DNA of 31,401 nt from an uncultured Eubacteriales bacterium (GCA_900547975.1 URIX01000016.1:1-31401), one strand, 5' to 3'; shown: positions 7,952 to 15,429, numbered from the stretch's first letter. Program-made: numbers and translations. Notes: generated by a model from the letters alone, not told the origin.

Positions 7952-9040
7952 ATGAAAATTCTTTCGCTGGAACTCAAAAATTTCAGAAATTATCCCTACG
8001 CCATCGTTGACTTCGACGACGGGTTGAACGTCCTTTTCGGAAAAAACGCCAGCGGAAAGACAAATATGCTCGAAAGCGTGTATCTTTGCTCGGTTTTCCA
8101 TTCCCCTCGCACAACCAAAGATAAGGAAATGATTTTGCTCGGACAAAGCAAGGCGCAGGTGAAACTCAATATCGAAAAGAGATTCAGAAAACATACGATT
8201 TGCTTGCAAATCGACGAGCAAGGCAAAAAGAAAGTCGCAGTGGACGGCATTCCCGTAAATCGCGCGGGCGAACTGCTCGGTATACTCGGCGTGGTGTTCT
8301 TTTCCCCGGACGAAATGAAACTGGTAAAGGAATCGCCGTCCGAAAGGCGTCGCTTTTTGGACGTTGGGCTTTCACAACAGCAAAAGGCGTACTTCCTCGC
8401 CCTTCAACGCTACAACAAAACCCTCAAACAAAAAAATAACCTTCTCAAAGAATATCGGTTCAATCCGAACGTGGACGATATGCTCGACGTGTGGGATACC
8501 GGACTTGCAAAGGAAGGCGCGATTATCATCGAAAAGCGTATTGAATATATCGCAACTCTCAACGATGCGGCGGGAAAATTCCATAAAGCGTTGAGCAGCG
8601 AAAAAGAAACGCTCACCCTCTCGTACGAAAGCGGCTCGAAAACCGACGTGCAAAAGGACTTGCAAGAGGAACTTTACAAAGCCATAGTCGCGGCAAGACA
8701 AAAGGACAAGGAACTCGGATTCAGCACCGTAGGTCCGCACCGCGACGATATAAAAATCGAGATAAACGGCAAAGACAGCCGCAAGTTTGCCTCGCAAGGT
8801 CAGCAACGCACCATTGCGCTTGCAATGAAACTCGGCGAAGTGGTAATCTACAAAAAAGAGATAGGCGAACCGCCCGTCCTGCTTCTCGACGATGTGCTTT
8901 CCGAACTCGACAACACGCGCCAGACGTTGCTTTTGGAAATGACCAAAGGTTTTCAAACCATACTCACCTGCACCGAATACACGTTGCCGAATAAGGCAAA
9001 AAAAATAAGAATAAACGAAGGAACGGTAGTCGAAAATTAA
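7952..9040 (+). CDS. recF: DNA replication and repair protein RecF
   Basis: RecF is an SMC/ABC-type ATPase that, with RecO and RecR, loads RecA at single-strand gaps. The 362-residue product has the family length. It starts MKILSLELKNFRNYP, with Walker A GKNASGKTN (30-38), the STVGPHRDDI motif, the SQGQQRT signature and the Walker B segment VLLLDDVLSELD. A TTG 9 nt upstream is in frame, but the ATG at 7952 matches the family start. In many Bacillota the order is dnaA-dnaN-recF on one strand. Here recF is divergent from dnaA with only 108 bp between them. Confidence 0.97.
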   Translation: MKILSLELKNFRNYPYAIVDFDDGLNVLFGKNASGKTNMLESVYLCSVFHSPRTTKDKEMILLGQSKAQVKLNIEKRFRKHTICLQIDEQGKKKVAVDGIPVNRAGELLGILGVVFFSPDEMKLVKESPSERRRFLDVGLSQQQKAYFLALQRYNKTLKQKNNLLKEYRFNPNVDDMLDVWDTGLAKEGAIIIEKRIEYIATLNDAAGKFHKALSSEKETLTLSYESGSKTDVQKDLQEELYKAIVAARQKDKELGFSTVGPHRDDIKIEINGKDSRKFASQGQQRTIALAMKLGEVVIYKKEIGEPPVLLLDDVLSELDNTRQTLLLEMTKGFQTILTCTEYTLPNKAKKIRINEGTVVEN

Positions 9041-9066
9041 TAATTAATAAGGAATAATTAATAATT
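9037..9066. repeat. AT-rich inverted end of the 9 kb intergenic block
   Basis: The TTAATAATTAATAA-type tract starts within the recF stop codon. It is the reverse complement in style of the ATTATTAATTATTAATTATTAA tract at 9590-9629, so the intergenic block is framed by inverted AT-rich tracts. Confidence 0.5.
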
Positions 9067-9067
9067 G

Positions 9068-9092
9068 CGGGTGGGGTTTTACCCCACACCCG
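9068..9092. terminator. GC-rich hairpin after recF
   Basis: CGGGTGGGGT pairs with ACCCCACACCCG (two-base bulge) around a TTT loop, followed by an A run. It lies just before a second hairpin and could act with it as a tandem terminator. Confidence 0.6.
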
Positions 9093-9098
9093 AAAAAC

Positions 9099-9131
9099 AA
9101 CAAAACACGCACTTTAAGTGCGTGTTTTGTT
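9099..9131. terminator. Perfect 15-bp terminator hairpin after recF
   Basis: AACAAAACACGCACT (9099-9113) is perfectly complementary to 9117-9131 across a three-base loop. The A-rich and T-rich arms allow termination in both directions between convergent recF and parB. Confidence 0.9.
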
Positions 9132-9208
9132 ATTATAAAACTCAGTTTTAGTTTTTTATCAAAAAAATCTTCCTCTACAAGAGTAATCGTCACATACTCT
9201 AAATAAAA

Positions 9209-9629
9209 TTCCCCCTTCCTCACGTGTTTGGACTTCGGCTTTTGCGAGGCAATCCGCCTCGTTCGCTTTGGCTACAACACATTCACAGGATGTGTTGTTT
9301 AACGCGTCGCGCCCATACCGCCGTTCCCCCTCTGCATACTTTGAGGGAACCCACGGCGTCCGCTTCGCGTGGGGCAACACTCGGTGCTCGCATAGAAAGG
9401 TATCGTCCCTTTGTTATGTCACTCGTTCACGGGCGAAAAAAATCCACACTCGCCCGTTCACTTGTACTATCCGTCAAGCTCGGCGTTCGCTTCCTCGCCG
9501 CCTTGCGGCTCGCGTTCCGTCTTCGAAATTGCACATTCAGTGTACGAATAACCTTCGAACGAGCGTTTCGGATTAAGGCTTCGCCTTCCTTAATTATTCA
9601 TTATTCATTATTAATTATTAATTATTAAC
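9209..9629. repeat. Interspersed repeat, copy B (most complete)
   Basis: This copy shares 21 bp (9209-9229) and 18 bp (9317-9334) with the copy at the window's right end. It shares 33 bp (9294-9326) and 18 bp (9573-9590) with copy A. It is full of short hairpins: CGAGGC/GCCTCG near 9245, ACAACACAT/ATGTGTTGT near 9273-9297, CGGGCGA/TCGCCCG near 9430-9455, and AAGGC/GCCTT near 9575. Open frames of 102-134 codons run through it but resemble no protein and are not called. It fills most of the 593-bp gap between recF and parB. Confidence 0.75.
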
Positions 9630-9633
9630 TATC

Positions 9634-10533
9634 TCAAAGTTTGTCGTTGTACTTCAAGATTTGCACGAGAGCGTAGATTCTGTCAAGATCGTCCTTGTTG
9701 AAATAGTCAATGGTGATTCTGCCCTTTTGGTCGTTGCCGACAAGTTTGACTTTCGTTGCGAAAATGCGTTTCATATCACCCACAAACTCTTTGAGTTCGA
9801 GCGGCAACGCTTTTGTATCTCTCGGGCCGGACGGAATGGCTTTTCTTGTGAAGTACAAACGAACGCGGTTTTCGAGGTCGCGCACGGATAGTTTGTTGTC
9901 GCACGCTTGGTTTGCGAGCGTCACGAGATAGTCCTTGTCGTCGATGGATATGAGCGTTCTTGCGTGACCGGGGGAAAGTTTACCCTCTCTCACGAGCGCG
10001 GTCACTTCGTCGGGAAGTTGCAAGAGGCGAAGAGTGTTGGTGACGTACGGACGAGATTTGCCGATACGAACCGCAACTTCTTCTTGGGTGAGTCCGTGAT
10101 TGTCCATAAGTTCGCGCATACCCTCTGCCGCTTCTATCGCGTTGAGGTCCTCGCGGTGCAAGTTTTCGATGAGCGAAATTTCTTGGATTTGTTGCGGCGT
10201 AAATTCGCGTATGATGGCAGGCACTTTTTTGAGCCCTGCAAGCAAACTCGCTCTGAAACGACGCTCGCCCGCAATGATGAGGTATCTGCCGCCGTCCGTC
10301 TTGACCAAAAGCAAGGGTTGCAATACGCCGTACGTCGCAATGGACGTCGCCATCTCTCTCAAACTGTCCTCGTCAAACGTTTTTCTCGGCTGATTCGGGT
10401 TGCGGTCGATGAGCGTAATGTCAATTTCCTGTGCCTGAATGTCATCGGCAATATCGACTTTGACGTTTTCTTCATTGTCGTTGAAAAGAGCATTGAAACC
10501 TTTTGTTCCGAGGCCGCTTTTTGTGTTTGCCAT
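9634..10533 (-). CDS. parB: Chromosome-partitioning protein ParB (Spo0J type)
   Basis: ParB is a CTP-dependent clamp that loads at parS, spreads along DNA and works with ParA and SMC to segregate origins. The 299 residues show the canonical parts: DRNPNQPRKTFD (about 43-54), the GERRFRA CTP-binding motif, ENLHREDLNAIEAA, the helix-turn-helix region LTQEEVAVRIGKSRPYVTNTLRLL that reads parS, and a C-terminal dimer domain. AGGAG precedes the ATG. It starts 3 bp after the parA stop, so the two are translated from one mRNA. Its targets are probably the parS-like sites at 13.8-15.8 kb. Confidence 0.97.
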   Translation of the reverse strand: MANTKSGLGTKGFNALFNDNEENVKVDIADDIQAQEIDITLIDRNPNQPRKTFDEDSLREMATSIATYGVLQPLLLVKTDGGRYLIIAGERRFRASLLAGLKKVPAIIREFTPQQIQEISLIENLHREDLNAIEAAEGMRELMDNHGLTQEEVAVRIGKSRPYVTNTLRLLQLPDEVTALVREGKLSPGHARTLISIDDKDYLVTLANQACDNKLSVRDLENRVRLYFTRKAIPSGPRDTKALPLELKEFVGDMKRIFATKVKLVGNDQKGRITIDYFNKDDLDRIYALVQILKYNDKL

Positions 10534-10536
10534 AAT

Positions 10537-11289
10537 TCACTCCTTAAATTTCGATATATATTCTTTTGCAAGTTTTTCGTATGCGATTGCGCCGCTGCAC
10601 CGACGGTCGAACTCGATTATCGGTTGTCCGAAACTCGGCGATTCGGCAAGGCGAACGTTTTGAGGTATAACCGTTTCAAAAACCTTGTCTTTGAACGTTT
10701 CCCGCACACTCTGCTCGACTTCCCTCGAAAGTTTGGTCTGTCTGAACATCGTAAGAAGGATTCCGTACAGCCGCAAACTCTCGTTCGAGTGCTTTTTGAC
10801 GAGCCTCACGGTGTTGAGCAGTTGATTGAGCCCTTCGAGAGCGAAGTATTCGCATTGTAGAGGTACGATAACGCCGTCAGACGCGCTTAGAGCGTTTATA
10901 AGCGTCAAATTTATGCTCGGCGCACAATCTATGAACACGAAGTCGTATTTGTCTTTCACGGGGTCGAGGGCCGTTTTGAGAACGTAATCTCGATTCTTTG
11001 CGTTTGCTATTTCCAGTTCCGCACCGGCAAGGTCGCGAGAGGACGGAATGAAATCCGCATATTTGCCCTTCCTCACGCAAGCGTTTGCGTCGCCTTTTAG
11101 CAGAGCGTATATCGAATTTTCGATTTTTTTGTCGAAGACCCCCATCGCGCTTGTCGCGTTGGCTTGCGGGTCGAAGTCAACGAGCAAAGTTTTGTATCCC
11201 AAAGAGGCAACGAAGCAGGCGAGATTCACGCACGAAGTCGTCTTGCCCACGCCCCCTTTCTGATTGGAAAACGATACGACTTGCGCCAT
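10537..11289 (-). CDS. parA: Chromosome-partitioning ATPase ParA (Soj type)
   Basis: ParA is a deviant-Walker ATPase that binds DNA non-specifically and moves ParB-parS complexes; in Bacillus Soj also modulates DnaA. The 250-residue protein is of the small, HTH-less chromosomal type. It has Walker A QKGGVGKTT with the signature lysine (10-18), VDFDPQAN, the Walker B strand FVFIDCAPS, and a C-terminal VRLAESPSFGQPI segment. No Shine-Dalgarno precedes the ATG, and the -10 box is 6 nt away. Two direct GTTTCACA repeats, each containing a parS half-site, lie just upstream of the promoter and may allow ParB control. Confidence 0.97.
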   Translation of the reverse strand: MAQVVSFSNQKGGVGKTTSCVNLACFVASLGYKTLLVDFDPQANATSAMGVFDKKIENSIYALLKGDANACVRKGKYADFIPSSRDLAGAELEIANAKNRDYVLKTALDPVKDKYDFVFIDCAPSINLTLINALSASDGVIVPLQCEYFALEGLNQLLNTVRLVKKHSNESLRLYGILLTMFRQTKLSREVEQSVRETFKDKVFETVIPQNVRLAESPSFGQPIIEFDRRCSGAIAYEKLAKEYISKFKE

Positions 11290-11295
11290 AAAATT

Positions 11296-11324
11296 AATAT
11301 AGCATACAATGAAAAATTTTTCAA
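11296..11324 (-). promoter_or_regulatory. Promoter of parAB, leaderless type
   Basis: On the minus strand, TTGAAA (11324-11319), a 17-nt spacer and TATATT (11301-11296) lie 6 nt before the parA ATG. No ribosome binding site is present. Confidence 0.75.
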
Positions 11325-11328
11325 CGAC

Positions 11329-11348
11329 GTTTCACAAAAAGTTTCACA
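11329..11348. promoter_or_regulatory. Direct GTTTCACA repeats upstream of parA
   Basis: GTTTCACA occurs at 11329-11336 and 11341-11348, a 12-bp period, starting 5 bp beyond the -35 box of parA. GTTTCAC is exactly one arm of the parS palindrome. This is a candidate ParB operator; binding is inferred. Confidence 0.4.
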
Positions 11349-11390
11349 TAAAAATTTTTTTTGACAAAAAATTACGGTTTTTATGTGAAA
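11342..11390. repeat. 13-bp inverted repeat between parA and rsmG
   Basis: TTTCACATAAAAA (11342-11354) is the exact reverse complement of 11378-11390, with a 23-nt T- and A-rich centre. It overlaps the second GTTTCACA copy. It may be an operator or part of the rsmG transcript end. Confidence 0.55.
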
Positions 11391-11392
11391 AA

Positions 11393-11411
11393 CGGGCGCA
11401 ATTTGCGCCCG
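11393..11411 (-). terminator. Terminator of rsmG
   Basis: CGGGCGCAA pairs with TTGCGCCCG around a single-base centre. On the minus strand it is followed by a T run. It ends rsmG transcription before the parA promoter. Confidence 0.85.
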
Positions 11412-11506
11412 ACTTTGTATGGTTTTTATATGTGTTTTTTATATGTATTTTTTAGCAAGTGCTGTTTTTTCAATTCGATTTTTCGTCGTCGGTTGGGAAA
11501 ATCGCC

Positions 11507-12196
11507 TTACAGCGGTTTTTTCTTGATAACGCCGTATTGACGAGGATATTGTTTCGGGGTGGGCGCGGTCTTTTCAAAGACCAGAAGCGCACGCTTTTCA
11601 CCGTTCGCCAAAGTGAGAGATTTGGTTTCGATATGCTTTGCGTTGAGCGTTTTTTCGGCGTTTTGAGAGGTTTCGAGTTCGCTTTCGTCTGTTTTGTAGG
11701 CGATAAATTTGCCGCCGACTTTCAAAAACGGTATTGCAAGTTCCAAAAGTATGCGCAACGACGACACCGCTCTTGCCGTGACGTAATCGAATATGCCGAA
11801 CAATTCCTTTTCGTCCTCCGCCCTCGCGCTTATCGTTTTGAGATTTTTGACGTTGAGGGTTTTTGCCGCAGACGAAAGGAACGTCATTTTTTTGGCGGTG
11901 GAATCGAGCGCGGTGACGGACACGTCTTCTCTTACAATCGCTATGGGCATACTCGGAAAACCTGCGCCTGCGCCGATGTCGAGAAGTTTTGCGCCGCTCG
12001 CCAAAAGCGACGCGCCTGCAAGCGAGTCCTGTATATGCTTAACCGCAAAATCTTTATCTTCGATGATTGCGGTGAGATTGAACGCCTTGTTGCTTTCGAC
12101 GACCGCCTCTTGATAGCCGCACAGTTTTTCGAGTTGCGACGGGGTGAGGTCTACGCCGATTTGCTTTGAACATTCGCTGAGATATGCCTTGTCCAT
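11507..12196 (-). CDS. rsmG: 16S rRNA (guanine-527-N7) methyltransferase RsmG
   Basis: RsmG (GidB) uses S-adenosylmethionine to methylate G527 of 16S rRNA. Loss of this modification gives low-level streptomycin resistance in several bacteria. The 229 residues contain FNLTAI, KHIQDSL, the SAM-binding LLDIGAGAGFPSMPIAI motif (about 91-107), the TARAVSSL motif and the conserved C-terminus TPKQYPRQYGVIKKKPL. GAGG lies 8 nt before the ATG. In Bacillota rsmG commonly sits beside parA/parB near the origin, as here, but mnmE and mnmG, its usual companions, are not in the window. Confidence 0.96.
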   Translation of the reverse strand: MDKAYLSECSKQIGVDLTPSQLEKLCGYQEAVVESNKAFNLTAIIEDKDFAVKHIQDSLAGASLLASGAKLLDIGAGAGFPSMPIAIVREDVSVTALDSTAKKMTFLSSAAKTLNVKNLKTISARAEDEKELFGIFDYVTARAVSSLRILLELAIPFLKVGGKFIAYKTDESELETSQNAEKTLNAKHIETKSLTLANGEKRALLVFEKTAPTPKQYPRQYGVIKKKPL

Positions 12197-12214
12197 AAAA
12201 AACCTCTTTTTCTC

Positions 12215-12243
12215 AATATATCATTTTTTCTGCGGATTTTCAA
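12215..12243 (-). promoter_or_regulatory. Promoter of rsmG
   Basis: On the minus strand, TTGAAA (12243-12238), a 17-nt spacer and TATATT (12220-12215) precede the ATG by 18 nt, leaving room for the AGAGG ribosome binding site. The hexamers are identical to those of parA, so this is a useful contrast to the leaderless layout. Confidence 0.75.
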
Positions 12244-12317
12244 CGATATAACGTCGTTTTTCAAAAGCGCGATAAATCAATAAAAAAATAATAAAATTTC
12301 AATAGTTTTTGCAAATA

Positions 12318-12346
12318 TTGAACATACGCAAAAAACGTGCTAAAAT
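12318..12346 (+). promoter_or_regulatory. Promoter of mtnN
   Basis: TTGAAC (12318-12323), a 17-nt spacer and TAAAAT (12341-12346) lie 28 nt before the ATG at 12375. GAGG precedes the ATG. Confidence 0.65.
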
Positions 12347-12374
12347 ATATAAAATAAAATTTTTGAGGCGCAGT

Positions 12375-13109
12375 ATGAGAATTGCAATCATAACGGCTAT
12401 GGCGGAAGAAACTCTGCCAATCTTCAAGAAACTCGGCAACGTCGTGGCGCAAAACACCATATCGGGCGTTGCGATAAGTCAAATCGAATATGACGGCGAT
12501 ACGATATACCTCGCAACGTCGGGCGTGGGCGAAATCAAGGCGGCACTTGCCGTTCAACTTCTCGTCGATTTGTTCGACGTGGAAGCAGTGCTCAACTTCG
12601 GCTTCGTGGGAGCGATAAACAAGAATCTCGAACTTTGCGAGTTGGTCGTTCCGAGACGCGTGGTGCACTATCAATTCGACGTCACGGGCGTTGATACGGA
12701 CAGAAGCGTCGGACAGTATAGCGGTATGTGCGACAACTATTTCTATCTTGACGAAAGCCTGATTCAAAACACCCTTGCAAACATCGGCAAGCAAATGAAA
12801 CTTGTCACCGTCGCAAGCGGCGACGTGTTTGTGACGAGCAGCGAGGACAAACGCCGCCTTGCAAAAGAGTTCGGCGCGGATATTTGCGAAATGGAACTTG
12901 CAGGCATAGCGATTGCGTGCGAGAGAAACAACGTTCCGCTTTTCTCAATCAAAGTGGTGAGCGACAAAGCGGACGAGAGCGCAAACGTGAGCTTCCTCTC
13001 TATTGTGGAAAAAGGCGTTGCGGGATACGAGAAGATTCTTCCCGAAATCCTCAAAGCGGTCAAGGACGGCGCAACCGCACTTCCGCCGGTCAAGCACGAA
13101 AAAGCATAA
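12375..13109 (+). CDS. mtnN: 5'-methylthioadenosine/S-adenosylhomocysteine nucleosidase
   Basis: MtnN hydrolyses methylthioadenosine and S-adenosylhomocysteine to adenine and a thioribosyl sugar, removing inhibitory products of SAM-dependent reactions. The ATG at 12375 follows GAGGCGCAGT and gives 244 residues starting MRIAIITAMAEE, the family start with the acidic active-site Glu in MAEE. ATSGVGEIKAA, NFGFVGAI, SGDVFVTSS, CEMELAGIA (ribose-binding Glu) and VVSDKAD (catalytic Asp) are all present. Its neighbour rsmG makes S-adenosylhomocysteine, but the two genes are divergent, so no operon is implied. The last 15 residues are an extra polar tail. Confidence 0.95.
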   Translation: MRIAIITAMAEETLPIFKKLGNVVAQNTISGVAISQIEYDGDTIYLATSGVGEIKAALAVQLLVDLFDVEAVLNFGFVGAINKNLELCELVVPRRVVHYQFDVTGVDTDRSVGQYSGMCDNYFYLDESLIQNTLANIGKQMKLVTVASGDVFVTSSEDKRRLAKEFGADICEMELAGIAIACERNNVPLFSIKVVSDKADESANVSFLSIVEKGVAGYEKILPEILKAVKDGATALPPVKHEKA

Positions 13110-13210
13110 TCTCGCAAGATTGTAAAAGAAACCGCATAATAAAAAAACGGCGCGACAGACAGAGTGAATGAAAATGCGGACAGAATAAAGCCGATTAGAC
13201 ATTTTGTGTA

Positions 13211-13234
13211 GGCGGCTTTATCGATAAAACCGCC
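13211..13234. terminator. Hairpin after mtnN
   Basis: GGCGGCTTTATC and GATAAAACCGCC pair over 12 bp with one G-T wobble and no spacer bases. An alternative ATAAAGCCG/CGGCTTTAT pairing with sequence near 13183 is also possible. It is probably a terminator of mtnN but lacks a T run. Confidence 0.5.
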
Positions 13235-13253
13235 CAAAATAAAGAAATTCGAT

Positions 13254-13293
13254 AAAAGATATAATGGTTTACAAGTAAACTATTATATCTTTT
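13254..13293 (+). terminator. Long 18-bp hairpin at the left edge of the origin region
   Basis: AAAAGATATAATGGTTTA (13254-13271) pairs along its full length with 13276-13293 (one G-T wobble) around a CAAG loop. The right arm ends in TTTT. It may be the mtnN terminator or an origin-linked structure. Confidence 0.65.
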
Positions 13294-13815
13294 TACATAT
13301 TGTGACGGTTGAAGCGAATTTATTGTGAAAAGCAGTTTGTGTAGATTGTTGAGGGCAAATAAAGAATAAAACAAGATTTAAACGTACTTGCGAATCGGGA
13401 ATAAAATAAATAACATTGCCAATGAATATTTTTCCATAGATTAATATTTGATTTTATAGATATTGTATTTTTAATTATCTGCGATAATTGAATTTAATAT
13501 TATAAAAAGCAAATATCGGTATTAACGGGCAAGTGAATTATTATTACAAATCAAACGCATAAAAAAGAGATATGGCATCGTCAAGTAAAGCATAAAGCAA
13601 AAGTTACTAACGGATATATTTGTTTAGCGGCAAATAACGGCGATATATAATAATATGTATCGCATCGCCCTATTCGATATGAGGTATCTGATACGAGGAT
13701 TGATACACGGAGGCTTTATAAACAATAACGTCGTTAATTAGGGAAAACCGCCGAGAGTGTAATACGCGGTATTCAATCACGATGTAAAAACAAATAGTGC
13801 TGTTGTTATTATAAT

Positions 13816-13831
13816 TGTTTCACGTGTAACG
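13816..13831. promoter_or_regulatory. parS-like site 1
   Basis: TGTTTCACGTGTAACG matches the palindrome TGTTTCACGTGAAACA at 14 of 16 positions. A 21-bp block including the left flank (TATAATTG) is repeated at site 2. Confidence 0.7.
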
Positions 13832-13833
13832 TA

Positions 13834-13858
13834 TAGAAAATAAAAAACCGCTTTTCTA
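13834..13858 (-). terminator. Possible terminator of the small unknown gene
   Basis: TAGAAAA (13834-13840) pairs with TTTTCTA (13852-13858) around an 11-nt loop, next to T-rich sequence in both directions. It is 79 bp past the stop of the leftward gene at 13938. The stem is short and AT-rich. Confidence 0.35.
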
Positions 13859-13937
13859 TTTTTTAATATAAAAGAAATAAGGCTTTTGATTGTTGGCAAA
13901 ATGCTTTTGAGAATAAGAGAGCATTGCGAGGTTTGTA

Positions 13938-14552
13938 TTATTTATCGCACCAGACGTAATTGCTTATGGGATTGTATTCGAGAGATTCGGCGTTATATTC
14001 CCCTTCCGATTCGCCTAATATCGAGAACTTCCCGTTAGGAACGTAGTTTATGCAATAATAACCGACGACGCTTCGATTTGAAAAGTCGTATTGCTCATAT
14101 ACGATTTGATTGTCGTTTGTCATATATTCTTTAATAACGTTTTCACCGTCAAATTCGGTGACAATCACATAGTAGCCGACTGCTTTTTCGTGATTTTCAA
14201 AATAAGGGAAAAGATAGCGACGATTGTCGTCATAATGAGCAATATAAACGACGTCTATTTCGTCGTACCCATCGACAATACAATCTATTCTATTTATTTT
14301 GCCGTTTTCTTTATAGAACTTGTTGTAATATTTGCAGTTTTTGCGTATTGATGACGATTCCTTAACGTTGTAGGCTTTCATTTCGGCAAGACCTGTGATT
14401 CCGCATTTTATCCCCATAAGATTTCGTTTCTTTGTGCAAACGTACGTCACGTCGGCGGTTTTCGTATTCGAAAATTCGCATACGAAATCGTTAAACATAT
14501 TCTGTGTTTTGATTATCAGTTCTTTTAAGTATGTACTTGATGGCTTTTCCAT
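13938..14552 (-). CDS. Hypothetical protein inside the origin region
   Basis: I recognise no family. The start at 14552 is chosen because AGGAAAGAT precedes it; the longer frame from 14615 has no ribosome binding site. The 204-residue product is soluble, with no signal peptide or membrane segment. It has a short helical N-terminus and a C-terminal half rich in aromatic and acidic residues with alternating strand-like segments (for example KAVGYYVIVTEFDGENVIKEY). The same pattern of a Tyr-rich strand, then polar turn, recurs, reminiscent of an all-beta domain. Codon use is more AT-rich than in the core genes. It lies alone between parS-like sites 1 and 2 and could be a recent arrival. Confidence 0.7.
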   Translation of the reverse strand: MEKPSSTYLKELIIKTQNMFNDFVCEFSNTKTADVTYVCTKKRNLMGIKCGITGLAEMKAYNVKESSSIRKNCKYYNKFYKENGKINRIDCIVDGYDEIDVVYIAHYDDNRRYLFPYFENHEKAVGYYVIVTEFDGENVIKEYMTNDNQIVYEQYDFSNRSVVGYYCINYVPNGKFSILGESEGEYNAESLEYNPISNYVWCDK

Positions 14553-14694
14553 ATCTTTCCTATGAGTCGAGCGAGGTGCTGTGATTATTATATCATTGCA
14601 TACGATAGAAATCAATGAAGATTAAATATCGCGGTATAAAACGACAAGGCTTAACTGTGTGGCAGAATATCAAAACGGCAAGATTTTCTATAAT

Positions 14695-14710
14695 TGTTTC
14701 ACGTGTAACA
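14695..14710. promoter_or_regulatory. parS-like site 2
   Basis: TGTTTCACGTGTAACA matches the parS palindrome at 15 of 16 positions. CCACTAAACAGTAGC follows after 23 bp. Confidence 0.8.
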
Positions 14711-14733
14711 ATTTGAAAAATACGGCTACAATA

Positions 14734-14748
14734 CCACTAAACAGTAGC
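14734..14748 (+). repeat. CCACTAAACAGTAGC motif, copy 1
   Basis: This 15-mer is identical to 15175-15189 and sits 3' of parS-like site 2. It is flanked by a GCTAC/GTAGC pairing (14725-14748) that would form a small hairpin. Confidence 0.7.
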
Positions 14749-14785
14749 AAAAGAGATGTTTTGTAATTTTTGGAAAATTCGAGAA

Positions 14786-14794
14786 TGTGGATAA
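14786..14794 (-). promoter_or_regulatory. DnaA box 1 (perfect)
   Basis: TGTGGATAA on the plus strand is TTATCCACA on the minus strand, an exact match to the DnaA-box consensus. Confidence 0.8.
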
Positions 14795-15110
14795 CGATAA
14801 AACAATGGCCGCAACGAACAAACGGCAACGCTTAATATGGTTGGCATATTGCTCTTTTAGAGGTGTGTGAGATGTTTAGGGTGTGCGGTGTTTCGATGAC
14901 TCAAGTAGCGGTATAAATATTACAAGCGCGGTGTAAAGCGGTTAAAGTTGTGCAATTTTCGGTGTTTACATAGGATAATTTGAGTGTTAAAACGGGAAGG
15001 AAATGACGAGTTTACGTATGTTTTTAGAACATATACGGTGATGGGATTAATGAATGAAATTCGAGCGAAAAAGCGGAATCGACAGGGCTGTGATTGGTAT
15101 TAAAATTATA

Positions 15111-15126
15111 TGTTTCACGTGAAACT
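15111..15126. promoter_or_regulatory. parS site 3
   Basis: TGTTTCACGTGAAACT contains the perfect 14-bp parS palindrome GTTTCACGTGAAAC. Confidence 0.92.
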
Positions 15127-15143
15127 GTTTGATTTTCGACGTC

Positions 15144-15159
15144 GGTTTCACGTGAAACG
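15144..15159. promoter_or_regulatory. parS site 4
   Basis: The perfect 14-bp core GTTTCACGTGAAAC occurs again, 33 bp (about three helical turns) from site 3, so both are on the same helix face. CCACTAAACAGTAGC follows after 15 bp. Confidence 0.92.
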
Positions 15160-15174
15160 AGAACCGCAAAAAAG

Positions 15175-15189
15175 CCACTAAACAGTAGC
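15175..15189 (+). repeat. CCACTAAACAGTAGC motif, copy 2
   Basis: Identical to 14734-14748. It lies in the loop of an 8-bp CGCAAAAA/TTTTTGCG inverted repeat (about 15165-15198). Confidence 0.7.
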
Positions 15190-15336
15190 GTTTTTGCGTG
15201 CCTTTTGGTTGATTTTGGGAAATTTCGACCTTTCACCCTGTAAAATTTCACAGAAAAATTCTCGCTCTTTCACCCGAATTTTTGGCAGTGTTTTGTTTCT
15301 CAATTTTTCTATAAAAATTTGGCAGTTTCACAATAA

Positions 15337-15429
15337 TTCTATGTTTTTGAATGCACTATGAAAATTCTCTGCTTTTCTGTTCGGCATTCTCGTGTTTTTT
15401 TTGTCGTGTGTTTTCTATGTTTTTGAATG
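15337..15429 (+). repeat. 17-bp direct repeat in the origin region
   Basis: TTCTATGTTTTTGAATG occurs at 15337-15353 and again at 15413-15429, a 76-bp period. The period is close to seven helical turns. Confidence 0.75.

Larger units (their letters stand above)
13110..13937. other. Gene-free AT-rich region, left part of the origin region
   Basis: No convincing reading frame is present in these 828 bp. The region holds two adjacent hairpins (13211-13234 and 13254-13293), one parS-like site (13816-13831) and a U-rich hairpin near 13834-13858. No DnaA box with at most one mismatch was found by eye. Between 13300 and 13700 it is strongly AT-rich without obvious repeats. Confidence 0.6.

Noticed and set aside
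9218..9230. CACGTG in the interspersed repeats as a possible parS
   Set aside because: Only the central TCACGTG matches; both arms of the parS palindrome are missing.
9224..9628. Open frames of 102-134 codons within repeat copy B
   Set aside because: Low-complexity, Arg-rich translations over hairpin-rich repeat sequence, with no conserved motif.
13708..13735. CGGAGGCTTTA resembling the spoVT ribosome binding site, hinting at a gene start
   Set aside because: The start would be ATA rather than ATG and the frame stops after a few codons.
15024..15251. 75-codon minus-strand frame over the parS sites
   Set aside because: It runs through both perfect parS palindromes and has no ribosome binding site or recognisable product.
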